Source: Gemmatimonadota bacterium
GTDB taxonomy: Bacteria > Gemmatimonadota > Gemmatimonadetes > Gemmatimonadales > Gemmatimonadaceae
DNA: 64,000 bases
Assembly (NCBI GenBank): GCA_027307165.1
Contig: DAHUXM010000034.1
Coordinates: 186,001-250,000, forward strand
Direction of reading: 5' to 3'
Under the pieces are notes generated by a model, which saw nothing but the letters and a program-made list of their open reading frames with translations, searched no databases and was not told where the DNA came from. A program made the translations under genes and the position numbers. Positions 16,819-26,375 of the stretch are shown here, piece after piece. Position 1 is the first letter of the stretch; each line of letters starts with the position of its first letter.

Positions 16819-17478
16819 TTACTTCTTCTCGGGCTCTGCACCCTCTTCCGGCTTCTTGGCGCGAATGACTTCCGGCTCGGCAGCGGTCGGCTCGACTTCC
16901 GCCGCGACAGCTTCCACCGCTGCGCGTGGTGTTGCGATGACGACGACGGCTGCGCCAGGCTCGTCCAGCACGGTGACGCCGTCAGGAACCTTGACGCCGC
17001 TCACGTGAATGGAGTCGCCGAGGTCGAGGTCGGTGATGTCGATCTCGATCTGGTTCGGCATCCTGGCCGGATCGACCGAGATCGTGAGCTCGCGAAGCGG
17101 GTGATCGATGATGCCGCCGCTGAGGCGCACTCCGACCGGCGTACCGATGAGACGCAACGGAACGCGCACCGTCATCTTCTCGCCGGCGACGATCTCCTGG
17201 AAATCGATGTGCAGGATCGCGCGCTTGAAGGGATGGCGCTGAATCTCGCGAATGAGTGCGCGTGAAGCTGTTCCGTCCACCGCCAGCTCTACAACCGTGT
17301 TGTCGGCCGAGATGCGCGACAGCAGCTTCTCGAGATCGCGCGCCGAGACGGCGAGCGGCAGCGATTCGCGCGCATGTCCGTAGATGACCGCAGGGACCTG
17401 GCCGTCGCGGCGAAGCGAGCGTGCGTTGCCCTTTCCGGTGCCGGTGCGGCGAGTTGCGGTGAGTGATGCTGTTGCCAT
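16819..17478 (-). CDS. rplY: 50S ribosomal protein L25 (CTC/TL5 form)
   Basis: This 219-residue protein begins with a basic segment (RRTGTGKGNARSLR), then the 5S-rRNA-binding VPAVIYGH motif and FQEIVAGEKMTVRVPL. It ends in the long CTC-type beta domain with an Ala/Glu/Lys-rich tail. The length fits the long form, not the 94-residue enterobacterial form. It binds 5S rRNA. It lies 9 bases after prs. Confidence 0.95.
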   Translation of the reverse strand: MATASLTATRRTGTGKGNARSLRRDGQVPAVIYGHARESLPLAVSARDLEKLLSRISADNTVVELAVDGTASRALIREIQRHPFKRAILHIDFQEIVAGEKMTVRVPLRLIGTPVGVRLSGGIIDHPLRELTISVDPARMPNQIEIDITDLDLGDSIHVSGVKVPDGVTVLDEPGAAVVVIATPRAAVEAVAAEVEPTAAEPEVIRAKKPEEGAEPEKK

Positions 17479-17487
17479 GCTGTACCC

Positions 17488-18441
17488 CTATTCAAATAGC
17501 GAGCTGACCGACTGCTCGGAGTGGATGTAACGAATCGCCTTGGAGAGAAGCTCGCCGACCGACAGTATCTTCAGCGTCGGGAACGTTCGCTCCGGCGGAA
17601 TGCACACGGTATCGGTCACCGCTACCTCCGCTATAGGCGCACTGCTGAGCCGTTCGACGGCGGGGCCGGAGAACAGCGCGTGAGTTGCGCAGACATACAC
17701 GTCACGCGCGCCAAGAGCCTTGAGCGCGCGTGCCGCTTCACACATGGTACCCGCCGTGTCGATCATGTCGTCGACCAGGAGACAATCCCGCCCGCCGACC
17801 TCGCCAACGACGTTGACGACTTCGGCCACGTTGGCCTTGGGTCGTCGCTTGTCGATTATCGCGAAGGTGGCGTTGAGCCGCTTCGCGAAACCACGGGCCA
17901 TCTTTGCGCTTCCGACATCGGGCGCGACGACGACCGGATCCACCAACTGCTTCTTTCTGTAGTGTGCGGTAAACACCGGCGCGGCGTAGAGGTGATCGAC
18001 GGGAATGTCGAAGAACCCCTGAAGCTGATGCTGGTGAAAATCCACTCCCACAACTCTGTCGGCGCCGGCCTTCTGGATCATGTTGGCCAGAAGCTTTGCG
18101 CCGATCGCCACTCGCGGCTGGTCCTTGCGGTCCTGTCGCGAATACCCGTAGTACGGCATGACGACCGTCACCCGAGCCGCGGAGGCGCGAAGGGCTGCAT
18201 CGATCATGAGCAGCAGCTCCATGATGTTGTCAGCCGGCGGATTCGTGGGTTGAACGATGAACACATCGTTGCCGCGAACGTTTTCATCGATCCGGACAAA
18301 AAGCTCGCCGTCCGCGAATCGCGTCGACGTGTTCTTGCACAGCTCGATCCCCATGTAACGCGCAATCTCTTCTGCGAGCGCCTTGTTGGCGGTTCCGGAG
18401 AGTAGCTTGGCGCCGTGACTCGGTACGGACAGGCCGTCCAT
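17488..18441 (-). CDS. prs: Ribose-phosphate pyrophosphokinase
   Basis: The ATG at 18441 gives 317 residues, the usual length; the longer frame to 18486 adds 15 residues not seen in the family. Landmarks are KLLSGTANKALA, the PYYGYSRQDRKD loop and the PRPP-binding DCLLVDDMIDTAGTM. It makes PRPP from ribose 5-phosphate and ATP for nucleotide, His and Trp synthesis. The purine genes purH and purN are 20 kb away. Confidence 0.95.
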   Translation of the reverse strand: MDGLSVPSHGAKLLSGTANKALAEEIARYMGIELCKNTSTRFADGELFVRIDENVRGNDVFIVQPTNPPADNIMELLLMIDAALRASAARVTVVMPYYGYSRQDRKDQPRVAIGAKLLANMIQKAGADRVVGVDFHQHQLQGFFDIPVDHLYAAPVFTAHYRKKQLVDPVVVAPDVGSAKMARGFAKRLNATFAIIDKRRPKANVAEVVNVVGEVGGRDCLLVDDMIDTAGTMCEAARALKALGARDVYVCATHALFSGPAVERLSSAPIAEVAVTDTVCIPPERTFPTLKILSVGELLSKAIRYIHSEQSVSSLFE

Positions 18442-18520
18442 TTTTGTACAGCCTTTAAGGTTAATGACGCCTGGGGCGCCGGTCAATAAGAGGTGCTATT
18501 TGGGGGTACCCCCGACTGCA

Positions 18521-18591
18521 TTGCCCCCGGTGGATTCGAACCACCATTCTCGGATCCAAAGACCGATGTCCTGCCATTGGACGAGGGGGCA
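18521..18591 (-). tRNA. tRNA-Gln(TTG)
   Basis: The cloverleaf reads TGCCCCC acceptor, anticodon loop CTTTGGA (anticodon TTG), T-arm GTGG-TTCGAAT-CCAC and A73; CCA is not encoded. It lies between ispE and prs. A GGGGGTACCCCC palindrome is just downstream at 18503-18514 and may end the transcript. Confidence 0.95.
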
Positions 18592-18612
18592 GAAAAAGAA
18601 CAGCCTTGAAAG

Positions 18613-19479
18613 CTAGTCTAACCGGCGCACGCCTTCAACGTCGAGCGCGGTCCGGGTGAGCACCACCCGGCAGCCGGTAGCCCGCTCGAGAGCCTCCCCG
18701 TCCGGCTCCGACTCGAATATCCCGAACAGCACCGACCCCGAACCGGTCATCTCGGCGATCGACGCTCCTGCGGCCCGGAGCGTCGTCACGACCTCGCGCA
18801 ACAGGGGATGGCGCAACGCCACCGGCGATGCCGAAAGGTCGTTGTGGGCGAGCGGGGCGACGCCGGTCCAGTCCGTCAGATCGCTCATCGTGAGCTGTCC
18901 CGGCCGGCGATCCTTCAAAAGTGCCAGTGCGTACGCCTCCGCAGTACTGATTCCGAACGGAGGAATCACCAGCGCGACGTGCCGCTGCGGCAGCGCGGGC
19001 AGCGCCAGCATCCGGTCTCCGCGCCCCCAGGCGAGCGCCCTGGGCGCGCCACCTGTCAAGAACGGAACGTCCGCGCCGAGGTGCGACCCCAGCTGCGCGA
19101 GCTCTTCCCCGGTGCATGTGTGGTGAGACATCTCGTTCAGTGCCAGCAACGTAGCGGCAGCGTCGGCGCTTCCGCCTCCAAGCCCGCCGCCCGACGGGAT
19201 TCGCTTGGTGATCTCGATATGAAAGCCGGTGGTCCATTCGATCCGCTCGCAATACAACTGTGCCGCGCGATACGCGAGATTCTCGTCCGTAGGCCCGACG
19301 TCTTCACTGCAGGCGATCGTGCGCTCGCCCGGCGGCGCGAGTGCCACGACAACGTCGTCCGCAAGCGCGATGCGATGAAACAACGTTTCGATCGTGTGGT
19401 ATCCGTTGTCTTCCCGCCCCATGACGTGAAGCCAGAGATTCAGCTTGGCCTGCGCGCGCACCGAAACGCGGGTCGTCAT
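18613..19479 (-). CDS. ispE: 4-diphosphocytidyl-2-C-methyl-D-erythritol kinase
   Basis: This 288-residue GHMP kinase has the AKLNLWL start (Lys12), the glycine-rich ATP motif PSGGGLGGGSADAA (about 95-108) and a late MTGSGSVLFGIF segment. It phosphorylates CDP-ME in the MEP isoprenoid pathway. It starts 7 bases after the flippase-like gene and is in line with pdxJ. Confidence 0.95.
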   Translation of the reverse strand: MTTRVSVRAQAKLNLWLHVMGREDNGYHTIETLFHRIALADDVVVALAPPGERTIACSEDVGPTDENLAYRAAQLYCERIEWTTGFHIEITKRIPSGGGLGGGSADAAATLLALNEMSHHTCTGEELAQLGSHLGADVPFLTGGAPRALAWGRGDRMLALPALPQRHVALVIPPFGISTAEAYALALLKDRRPGQLTMSDLTDWTGVAPLAHNDLSASPVALRHPLLREVVTTLRAAGASIAEMTGSGSVLFGIFESEPDGEALERATGCRVVLTRTALDVEGVRRLD

Positions 19480-19486
19480 TTGATTC

Positions 19487-20506
19487 TCATGCGAGACTCT
19501 GCTCGGTGTCCTGCTGCGATTGCAGGTCCTTGAGATTGAGATTCAGACGCGCTGCGTACACCGCGCCGAAGACCGTGATCGGAATGAATGACAGGATATG
19601 GAAGCCCAGCGCCCAGCTGGTCGCGAGCGATCGATCCACGGAGTAGATCGCGAGACCGATCACCGCCACCTTCTCGAACACGCCGAAATATCCTGGCGCG
19701 GCCGGAACTGCGACGCCGAGTGCGACCATTGCCTGCAGCAGCAGCGCTGCTGAGAATGGTGCGTGGATTCCGACGGCGAGCATCGCAATCCACCATCCGA
19801 GCGCGTTCATCAGCCAGTGCGCTATCGTCCATCCGAGCACGGCCGCGAAGTGACTCGGACTGCGCAGTACGCTCAGCCCGTGACTGAACGTGACGAGTGC
19901 AGCCTTGCCGCGCTCTTCCAGTTTTGGCGAGAGTCGCCGTGCAAACAACTCGAACAGCCGAATCAGCTGCGCGGGGAAGAAGACCAGTGCGTACAGGACG
20001 AGGATCGCAACTCCGACCAGCACCGCTCCGGCCAGCGCCCAGCGCACGATAGACTGTCCGCCCACGTGAACGTTTGCCGGAAAGCGCGGATCCAGTACCG
20101 AGAGAAACGCGAGCAGCAACAGAACTATCGCGTCGAAGACGCGATCCACCGCGAGCGATGCGATGGACGTCGAGAACGGCACCTGTGTCTCGCGCGTGAG
20201 CACGTACGCGCGTGCAACCTCGCCGGCGCGCGCCGGAACGACGTTGTTCACCATCATTCCGATCGCAGTTGCGCGCCATAGCGGACCGAATGGAAGCCTG
20301 GGGTAAATCGGATCGAGAATGGTGCGCCAGCGCCGCGCCCGCAGTGGGAAGATCAGCGTCGCGCACACGACTGCGATCGCGAACAACCACGGATTCGACT
20401 GTGATAGTTCGTGAATGACGGTTGCAAGACTCACTTCGCGCAGCACCCACCACAACAGCGCGGCGCTGATGGCGACGCCGAGCAGCGCGCGGAAGTGTTT
20501 CTTCAA
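19487..20506 (-). CDS. Lysylphosphatidylglycerol synthase TM-domain / UPF0104 family protein
   Basis: This 339-residue protein has about eight membrane segments and the [13 protein letters not shown] and [14 protein letters not shown] motifs typical of the LPG_synthase_TM (AglD/MprF-like) family. The soluble lysyl-transferase half of MprF is absent. Relatives flip or transfer lipid-linked groups, so a lipid-related role is inferred. The ATG overlaps the pdxJ stop by 4 bases. A longer frame at 19476-20537 on the same strand is a shadow. Confidence 0.82.
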   Translation of the reverse strand: MKKHFRALLGVAISAALLWWVLREVSLATVIHELSQSNPWLFAIAVVCATLIFPLRARRWRTILDPIYPRLPFGPLWRATAIGMMVNNVVPARAGEVARAYVLTRETQVPFSTSIASLAVDRVFDAIVLLLLAFLSVLDPRFPANVHVGGQSIVRWALAGAVLVGVAILVLYALVFFPAQLIRLFELFARRLSPKLEERGKAALVTFSHGLSVLRSPSHFAAVLGWTIAHWLMNALGWWIAMLAVGIHAPFSAALLLQAMVALGVAVPAAPGYFGVFEKVAVIGLAIYSVDRSLATSWALGFHILSFIPITVFGAVYAARLNLNLKDLQSQQDTEQSLA

Positions 20507-21228
20507 CGAACAGAGTCCATCGCGGTCCGAATTTCACCGACGGCCGCTGCGAGTCCCATGAATATCGCGCGGCTGATTATCGAATGCCCGATGTTGAGCT
20601 CCTCTATCTCGGGAATCTGGGCGACCGGGCCGAGGTTTCGGGCCGTGAGGCCGTGGCCTGCGTGTACCGCGAGCTCGAGCTCGGCGGCGAGCGTGGCGGC
20701 TTCGCGCAATGCCGCGAGCGGCTCAGGATCACCAGGGTGGTTGGCGAAGTCGCCGGTATGAAGCTCGATCGCGTCCGCCCCGACCTGCCTGGACACGCGA
20801 ACGGCCGCTTCGTCCGGACCGATGAAGAGACTGGTCCGGATGCCGGCCTCCCGCAGCGAGGAAACAGCGCGCTCGACTCGCGTCGCGTGCTTCACAACGT
20901 CCAGTCCTCCCTCAGTGGTGATTTCCTCGCGTCGCTCGGGGACGAGGGTCACCTGATCCGGACGGCTGGCGATTGCAATCGCGACCATCTCGTCGGTGCA
21001 GGCGAGCTCGAGGTTGAAATAGGTCCGGATCGCGGCCCGCAGAACCCCCACGTCGGCGTCCTGGATGTGGCGGCGGTCTTCCCTCAGGTGGGCGGTGATC
21101 CCATCCACGCCGACTTCCTCGCAGACAAGGGCGGCTTCGACCGGGTCGGGCTCGTATCCACGTCGCGCCTGCCTCAGCGTCGCAACGTGGTCGATGTTCA
21201 CATAAAGGCGCTGGTAGCTTGCTCGCAT
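20503..21228 (-). CDS. pdxJ: Pyridoxine 5'-phosphate synthase
   Basis: This 241-residue protein has the [17 protein letters not shown]-terminus, the [10 protein letters not shown] loop and the C-terminal [14 protein letters not shown] phosphate site. It joins 3-amino-2-oxopropyl phosphate and DXP to make PNP, the last ring-forming step of the DXP-dependent B6 route. It is divergent from the lipoprotein at 21256. Confidence 0.96.
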   Translation of the reverse strand: MRASYQRLYVNIDHVATLRQARRGYEPDPVEAALVCEEVGVDGITAHLREDRRHIQDADVGVLRAAIRTYFNLELACTDEMVAIAIASRPDQVTLVPERREEITTEGGLDVVKHATRVERAVSSLREAGIRTSLFIGPDEAAVRVSRQVGADAIELHTGDFANHPGDPEPLAALREAATLAAELELAVHAGHGLTARNLGPVAQIPEIEELNIGHSIISRAIFMGLAAAVGEIRTAMDSVR

Positions 21229-21255
21229 ATTCGGCCAGAGTATAACTTCTTCCCA

Positions 21256-21723
21256 ATGAAGAAGTTACTGCTTGCATTTGTGGTGGTGGGAGCCCTCGCG
21301 TGTCATACCGCGGCGCCACCATCGACGTCCACGGTCGACAACACACCCGGCGCCAAAACATCCACGGCGGCGGTGGAACGCTTCTTCGCGGCGGTTCACG
21401 CGCAGGATCTCCAGGCGATGTCGCTCGTCTGGGGGACGTCCAAGGGGTCGGCGCGCGACAACATGGAGCGTGCGCAGCTGGAGAAGCGCGAAGTGATCCT
21501 GCAGTGCTACTTCAATTACGACACGTTCCGGGTTCTGGGCGAGAGTCCAACGTCCGAAATTCGCCGCATGGTGCGCGTCGAGCTGCAGCGCGACGGACGG
21601 ACGCGGACGCCAACGGTCTATACTGTGCTCGGACCGAACGGGCGGTGGTACGTCGAGAACCTGGACATCGCCGCGGTCAAGGATTTCTGCGGGATGGCGC
21701 CGCCTGCCCCTGGCAACATGTAG
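21256..21723 (+). CDS. Small NTF2-like lipoprotein
   Basis: The ATG at 21256 gives 155 residues with a clear lipoprotein signal ([16 protein letters not shown], Cys16). The long frame starting at 20584 runs antisense through pdxJ and is not real upstream of this ATG. Residues about 38-150 ([26 protein letters not shown]) look like an NTF2/SnoaL-type alpha+beta fold. Function is unknown. Confidence 0.75.
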   Translation: MKKLLLAFVVVGALACHTAAPPSTSTVDNTPGAKTSTAAVERFFAAVHAQDLQAMSLVWGTSKGSARDNMERAQLEKREVILQCYFNYDTFRVLGESPTSEIRRMVRVELQRDGRTRTPTVYTVLGPNGRWYVENLDIAAVKDFCGMAPPAPGNM

Positions 21724-21774
21724 CGCAACGCCGATTCACGCGTAGCTTAAGCGGTTGATGCGCTCCGGCAAGAC

Positions 21775-22248
21775 GTGAACCTCACCCTCACTGCCCGCAT
21801 GGAAAAGAACAAATCGCTGGCGCACGCCGGCTACCTCATAGGTGCACTGCTGTTCGTAATTCCTCTGTGCGACGCTCTGATGCGCGTGTGGCCGATGCAA
21901 TTCGGCAATCAGAACTGGCGATTCCAGATCGTCGGTGGGCTGAGCAGCATTACCCTTGTTCCGCTCGTCGGTCTGCTCGTTGGACTGGTGGCCGCCGGTT
22001 ACGCCGGCAACGAACGCGCTCGACGATCCATAGGGGTCTTCTGCTTCGCGCTGGTCGCGGTGCTCGTGATCCTCGCGGCCCTGTTCGTCGCGGACTACTT
22101 CCGACTGCGGGCATCCTTTCAGCCACGGTTCCAGCAGGCGGCGATGATCGCTTCGACCACGGCAGTCATCAAGTTCGTCGCGACTATCGTGGTCCTCGCG
22201 TTGTTCGGGCTCGCCGGGTTGGATCGGGCCGGTTTCCGTCGGGCGTAA
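21775..22248 (+). CDS. Small four-helix membrane protein, unknown function
   Basis: The GTG at 21775 gives 157 residues; an ATG at 21799 would give 149, and neither has a strong ribosome site. Four hydrophobic helices are visible, the first being AGYLIGALLFVIPL. It lies 51 bases after the lipoprotein gene and converges on mce. I do not recognise the family. Confidence 0.6.
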   Translation: MNLTLTARMEKNKSLAHAGYLIGALLFVIPLCDALMRVWPMQFGNQNWRFQIVGGLSSITLVPLVGLLVGLVAAGYAGNERARRSIGVFCFALVAVLVILAALFVADYFRLRASFQPRFQQAAMIASTTAVIKFVATIVVLALFGLAGLDRAGFRRA

Positions 22249-22257
22249 GGGGCTACC

Positions 22258-22281
22258 ATGGCGCGGACCTGTTCGCGCCAT
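22258..22281. terminator. Hairpin between convergent genes
   Basis: A perfect 8-bp stem (ATGGCGCG / CGCGCCAT) with an 8-base loop sits between the stop codons at 22248 and 22291 and could serve both directions. There is no T-run. Confidence 0.5.
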
Positions 22282-22290
22282 ACCGCTAAG

Positions 22291-22716
22291 TCATTCCGAT
22301 AACTCCACCAGCACTCCGCCTGTCGAAGCCGGGTGCAGAAATGCGATCAATTTCCCCTCCGCGCCTCGCCTCGGCGTCTCATCGATAATTCGGACACCGG
22401 CGGCGCGGCATCTGTCGAGTGCGATGTGGATATCCGGAACGGCAATACAAATGTGATGTATTCCCGGGCCCCGGCGCGCGAGATACTTGCCGATCGGGGT
22501 GTCGGGGGCAGCCGGCTCAAGGAACTCGATGAGTGACTCGCCGCTCTGGACGGCCGCTATGCGCGCCCCGTCCGAATCGGCCAGCGGCACCTGCGGCATC
22601 TGCAAAACGTCGCGGAAAAAGGGCACAATGGCCGACAGGGATTCCACCGCGATTCCGACGTGCGCTATGTGGGCGGTCCTGCCGGATTTCGGGGTCAAGG
22701 CGTCGGCGTCGGGCAT
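22291..22716 (-). CDS. mce: Methylmalonyl-CoA epimerase
   Basis: This 141-residue glyoxalase-fold protein shows HIAHVGIAV (metal His), a LIEFLEP strand, GPGIHHICIAVPDI and FLHPASTGGVLVEL, the usual mce landmarks. It interconverts the 2R and 2S epimers of methylmalonyl-CoA in propionate, odd-chain and branched-chain degradation. That fits the acyl-CoA genes at 47-52 kb; the mutase is not in this window. Confidence 0.9.
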   Translation of the reverse strand: MPDADALTPKSGRTAHIAHVGIAVESLSAIVPFFRDVLQMPQVPLADSDGARIAAVQSGESLIEFLEPAAPDTPIGKYLARRGPGIHHICIAVPDIHIALDRCRAAGVRIIDETPRRGAEGKLIAFLHPASTGGVLVELSE

Positions 22717-22803
22717 TGCTTGCGCGATTAGATTAGAAGATGAGCACGTGAACGCGTTTTTGCACTCACGATAAGCGGCCTGGTTGCCGCGGAGAAAGAT
22801 AAG

Positions 22804-23130
22804 ATGTCGAATTCAGTGGAGCTTACGGACGCCACCTTCTCGAGCGAGATCGAGAAGCACGACGGCCTCGCGGTGGTGGATTTCTGGGCTCCGTGGTGTG
22901 GCCCGTGCCGCATGGTCGGCCCGGTTCTCGAGGAGCTGGCCAGTGAGTATGCTGGCAAGGCAAAAGTCGCAAAGGTTGATGTCGATCAGAATCAGAGTCT
23001 CGCGCAGCGCTTCGGCGTTCGCTCGATCCCCTTGATTCTCTTTTTCAAGAATGGGAAGGTCGTCGATCAGGTACTGGGAGCGGTTCCCAAGGCCCAGCTC
23101 GCGGCGAAGTTCCAGCAGCACGCGGCGTAG
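22804..23130 (+). CDS. trxA: Thioredoxin
   Basis: This 108-residue protein has the WCGPC active site at 31-35 within FWAPWCGPC, and the cis-Pro segment RSIPLILFFKNG. It is a general cytoplasmic disulfide reductase. Length and motifs are standard. Confidence 0.97.
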   Translation: MSNSVELTDATFSSEIEKHDGLAVVDFWAPWCGPCRMVGPVLEELASEYAGKAKVAKVDVDQNQSLAQRFGVRSIPLILFFKNGKVVDQVLGAVPKAQLAAKFQQHAA

Positions 23131-23131
23131 T

Positions 23132-23162
23132 CACAGGGCAACGCGGTCGCGTTGCAACTGTG
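23132..23162 (+). terminator. Hairpin after trxA
   Basis: Nested arms CACAG/CTGTG and CAACGCG/CGCGTTG begin one base past the trxA stop. The T-run is absent, so termination is likely but not certain. Confidence 0.5.
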
Positions 23163-23221
23163 TCGTCGTTCAGTCCAGGGGCGTTCGTTCGATTTGACCG
23201 CGATCTTGTCGTGGTGATCGA

Positions 23222-24079
23222 ATGAGCGCCCCTTCTGCGTCCCCGGGATCTCTCTACATAGTCGCCACTCCGATCGGGAATCTGGGCGATATGACGATCC
23301 GCGGGATCGAGGTGCTCAAGTCCGTGAGCGTGGTCGTCGCCGAGGACACGCGGCACTCGCGGACGCTGATGAACCATCTCGGCGTCACGACGCCGATGAT
23401 CGCTTACCACGAACACAACGAAGCACGCGAATCGCCACGGCTGGTCAGGCGCATGATCGAAGGCGAGTCGATCGCGCTCATCTCCGACGCCGGCACGCCG
23501 CTGCTGTCCGATCCCGGCGCGCGACTGGTTGCCGCTGCACTTGCAGCAGACTTGCGTGTGATACCCATTCCCGGCGCATCCGCGCTGCTGTCCGCGCTGG
23601 TGGCGTCTGGAATCTCAGCTGAACAGTTCACATTCCTCGGATTTCTTCCGCGCAAGGGCGGTGAGCGCGAGGCAATGCTGCGTACGATTCTGCGCTCTCC
23701 GTTCACCACGATTCTGTACGAATCGCCGCAGCGTATCGCGGCTACGCTGCTGGATCTGGTCGATGCGGGTTGTGGCGACCGGGCAGCGGCGCTCGCACGC
23801 GAGCTCACGAAGCGGTTCGAGGAGGTGCGTCGCGGAACCATCGCGTCACTCAGCGAGACCATCGGCGAGGGAATCAAGGGCGAGATAGTGCTCGTGATCG
23901 CCGGTGCGACTGAGCGCGCTCCAACGGAGATCGAGGCGCGTGATACGGTCTCCCGGATGCGTTCCGAAGGAGCGTCGTCGCGCGACATAATCGAGCGGCT
24001 CACGGGCGAGCTTGGAGTACCCAGAAACGTCGCTTACAAGCTGGCGCATTCTCCGCCCGATTCCACGCCGGCCGGTTAA
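23222..24079 (+). CDS. rsmI: 16S rRNA 2'-O-ribose C1402 methyltransferase
   Basis: This 285-residue protein has the family signatures LYIVATPIGNLGDMT, AEDTRHSRTL and ALISDAGTPLLSDPG. It uses SAM to methylate C1402 in the ribosomal decoding centre. The dinG-like helicase begins 35 bases downstream in the same direction. Confidence 0.96.
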   Translation: MSAPSASPGSLYIVATPIGNLGDMTIRGIEVLKSVSVVVAEDTRHSRTLMNHLGVTTPMIAYHEHNEARESPRLVRRMIEGESIALISDAGTPLLSDPGARLVAAALAADLRVIPIPGASALLSALVASGISAEQFTFLGFLPRKGGEREAMLRTILRSPFTTILYESPQRIAATLLDLVDAGCGDRAAALARELTKRFEEVRRGTIASLSETIGEGIKGEIVLVIAGATERAPTEIEARDTVSRMRSEGASSRDIIERLTGELGVPRNVAYKLAHSPPDSTPAG

Positions 24080-24114
24080 GTTCCCAGGGTGGCTCTGAAC
24101 CCGAAAAAAGACCG

Positions 24115-26370
24115 ATGATCGCCCCGCTGGATCTCGTCGCCGAGGCGACGCGAATGCTGCTGGACGACTACGCCGAAACGGAAACGCAGAGTGGCGCGAC
24201 CGCCAGCACGCGTGAGCTTCGCGTGCTGGATCCGTCGCTGGTGTCGGCCGATCTCGGTCCGCACGGCCCCGTCGCGAGGGCGATGCAGCGGTTCAGCCAG
24301 CGATTCGAGGACCGGCCCACTCAGCGCGCGATGGCGGAGGCTGTCGTCGGTCTGTACAACAGTGGCGGCGTAGGTCTGCTGGAAGCGGGAACCGGCGTTG
24401 GAAAATCGCTTGGATATCTGATCCCCGCGCTCCGCTGGGCCGCGGCGAACGGAGAGCGCACTGTAGTCTCGACCAACACGATCAATCTGCAGGAGCAGCT
24501 CGTCCGGAAGGATCTGCCGTTTCTGCACGACGCGCTGGCATCAGAGCAGAACGTACGATTCGCTCTGCTCAAGGGCTGGCGCAACTATCTCTGCAAGTTG
24601 CGTCTCGCGCAGGCAACGTTGCTGGGACCGAGTCTCGTCGACGACGAGGCGAGTGAGGCACTGGAGGAGATTCGCGTCTGGAGCGAGACGACGGAAGATG
24701 GATCGCTGAGCGATCTCGCGACGCCGCCACGCGGCGAGGTGTGGGACGAAGTTGCCGCCGAGCCGGATCTGTGCACGCGCAACGCATGTCCGCACTATCA
24801 GGACTGCTTTCTGTTCAAGGCCCGACGTGAAGCTGCGCAGGCTGACGTCGTCGTTGTGAATCATCATCTGTTGATGTCGGACGTTGCGGTACGTCGCGCA
24901 GCGGGAAATTGGGAAGACGCTGCCGTGATTCCGTCGTACACGCGGCTGGTGATAGACGAAGGTCATCATCTCGAAGACGCCGCGTCGGCGCACCTCGGTG
25001 TCACGACGTCGCGGCGAACATTGCAACGATTGTTCAACCGTCTGGACCGTCGCGGACGTGGGCTCGTCACAACGCTGGTCGAGCGTCTTTCGGCGTCGCG
25101 CGATCTGCTTGGCACCGCGAGTCTCGACGTCGTGACGCAGCGCATCGTACCTGCGGTGCGCGCGTCGCGCGAGAAGAGCGATCTGGTGTTCGATCTGCTG
25201 CTTGCGGTACTGCAGAATGGCGCCGCGCCGGTGATGCGGATGAGTGACGACTTCACGCAACACCCCGTGTGGAAGGGCGGCCTGCACATCGCGCTGACGG
25301 ATCTGTTGCGCGAGCTGCGAGTGCTGGGCGAGAGTCTGACACTCGTCGGCGATCGGTTGCAGGGTGGCGATCGGCGCGACGATACGCTGCTCATGCTCGT
25401 CAACGAGCTGCGCGCGGTCGCACGCCGACTCGATGCGGCGGCAGACGGATTGCTGCTCGCGCTGCGTCCGCCGGCGACGGTGGAGCCGATGGTGCGCTGG
25501 CTCGAGGTAAAGGGCCGTGAAGGGAACATTGCAGTGACCGCGGTGCCGCTCGATCTCGCTCCCATTCTGCGCGACGATCTCTTTACGCGCGTGAAGACCG
25601 CAGTGGTGACGAGCGCCACGCTCGGCACCGAGGGCGACTTTGCATTCGTCGCGCGGCGGTTCGGGCTCGACGGCAGCGAGATCACGCCGGTGACCGCGGC
25701 ATTTGCGTCGCCGTTCGACTATCAATCACAGGCCTTGCTCATCGTTCCGACCGATGTGCCCGCACCGAACGAAGATGCAGCGCGCCACTTCAGCGCCGTC
25801 CTGCGCATCATCGCGGACGTTGCGCGCGCGTCGGGTGGCGGGATGTTCGTACTGTTCACGAGCCATCGCGACGTTCGCGCGGCGGGAGAGGCACTCCGAC
25901 GGAATGATCTTGCGGATGAGTTCACGCTTCTCGTTCACGGAGAGGACGGCCGCGATGCGTTGCTGCAGCGCTTCCGCAACTCCGGCAACGCAATACTGCT
26001 TGGCACGTCGTCATACTGGGAAGGCGTCGACGTGCCGGGCGATGCGCTGCGCGCTCTGGTAATCGCACGACTGCCGTTCCGGGTTCCGTCGGAGCCGGTG
26101 ACGGCGGCGCAGTGCGAGGCGATCACAGCGCGCGGTGGCGACGCGTTCGGCGAGTACATGCTGCCGCATGCGTCACTTCGGCTCAAGCAGGGCTTCGGCC
26201 GGCTGATACGCACGGGCACCGACCGCGGCGCCATCATTATTGCGGATCCGCGCGTAATCACCAAGAGATACGGCCGTGAGCTTTTACGCGACCTTCCCCC
26301 CGCCAGGCGCATGAGTGGAGCGTGGAGTGCGCTTGAGCGTCAACTTCAACGCTTCTACGGCAAGACCTGA
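24115..26370 (+). CDS. DinG/XPD-family ATP-dependent helicase
   Basis: This 751-residue protein has Walker A EAGTGVGKS (90-98) and the DEAH-like VIDEGHHLED box. Four cysteines between them (YLCKL, then LCTRNACPHYQDC) match the XPD/DinG iron-sulfur cluster. Motif VI is QGFGRLIRTGTDRGA. It likely unwinds 5'-3' on forked or R-loop DNA. I leave the symbol blank because DinG and YoaA branches are hard to separate by eye. The FAH-family gene starts 5 bases later. Confidence 0.9.
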   Translation: MIAPLDLVAEATRMLLDDYAETETQSGATASTRELRVLDPSLVSADLGPHGPVARAMQRFSQRFEDRPTQRAMAEAVVGLYNSGGVGLLEAGTGVGKSLGYLIPALRWAAANGERTVVSTNTINLQEQLVRKDLPFLHDALASEQNVRFALLKGWRNYLCKLRLAQATLLGPSLVDDEASEALEEIRVWSETTEDGSLSDLATPPRGEVWDEVAAEPDLCTRNACPHYQDCFLFKARREAAQADVVVVNHHLLMSDVAVRRAAGNWEDAAVIPSYTRLVIDEGHHLEDAASAHLGVTTSRRTLQRLFNRLDRRGRGLVTTLVERLSASRDLLGTASLDVVTQRIVPAVRASREKSDLVFDLLLAVLQNGAAPVMRMSDDFTQHPVWKGGLHIALTDLLRELRVLGESLTLVGDRLQGGDRRDDTLLMLVNELRAVARRLDAAADGLLLALRPPATVEPMVRWLEVKGREGNIAVTAVPLDLAPILRDDLFTRVKTAVVTSATLGTEGDFAFVARRFGLDGSEITPVTAAFASPFDYQSQALLIVPTDVPAPNEDAARHFSAVLRIIADVARASGGGMFVLFTSHRDVRAAGEALRRNDLADEFTLLVHGEDGRDALLQRFRNSGNAILLGTSSYWEGVDVPGDALRALVIARLPFRVPSEPVTAAQCEAITARGGDAFGEYMLPHASLRLKQGFGRLIRTGTDRGAIIIADPRVITKRYGRELLRDLPPARRMSGAWSALERQLQRFYGKT

Positions 26371-26375
26371 ACAGC

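Noticed and set aside
24541-25725. 394-codon minus-strand frame
   Set aside because: It is antisense to the well-supported DinG-like helicase and shows no protein motifs.
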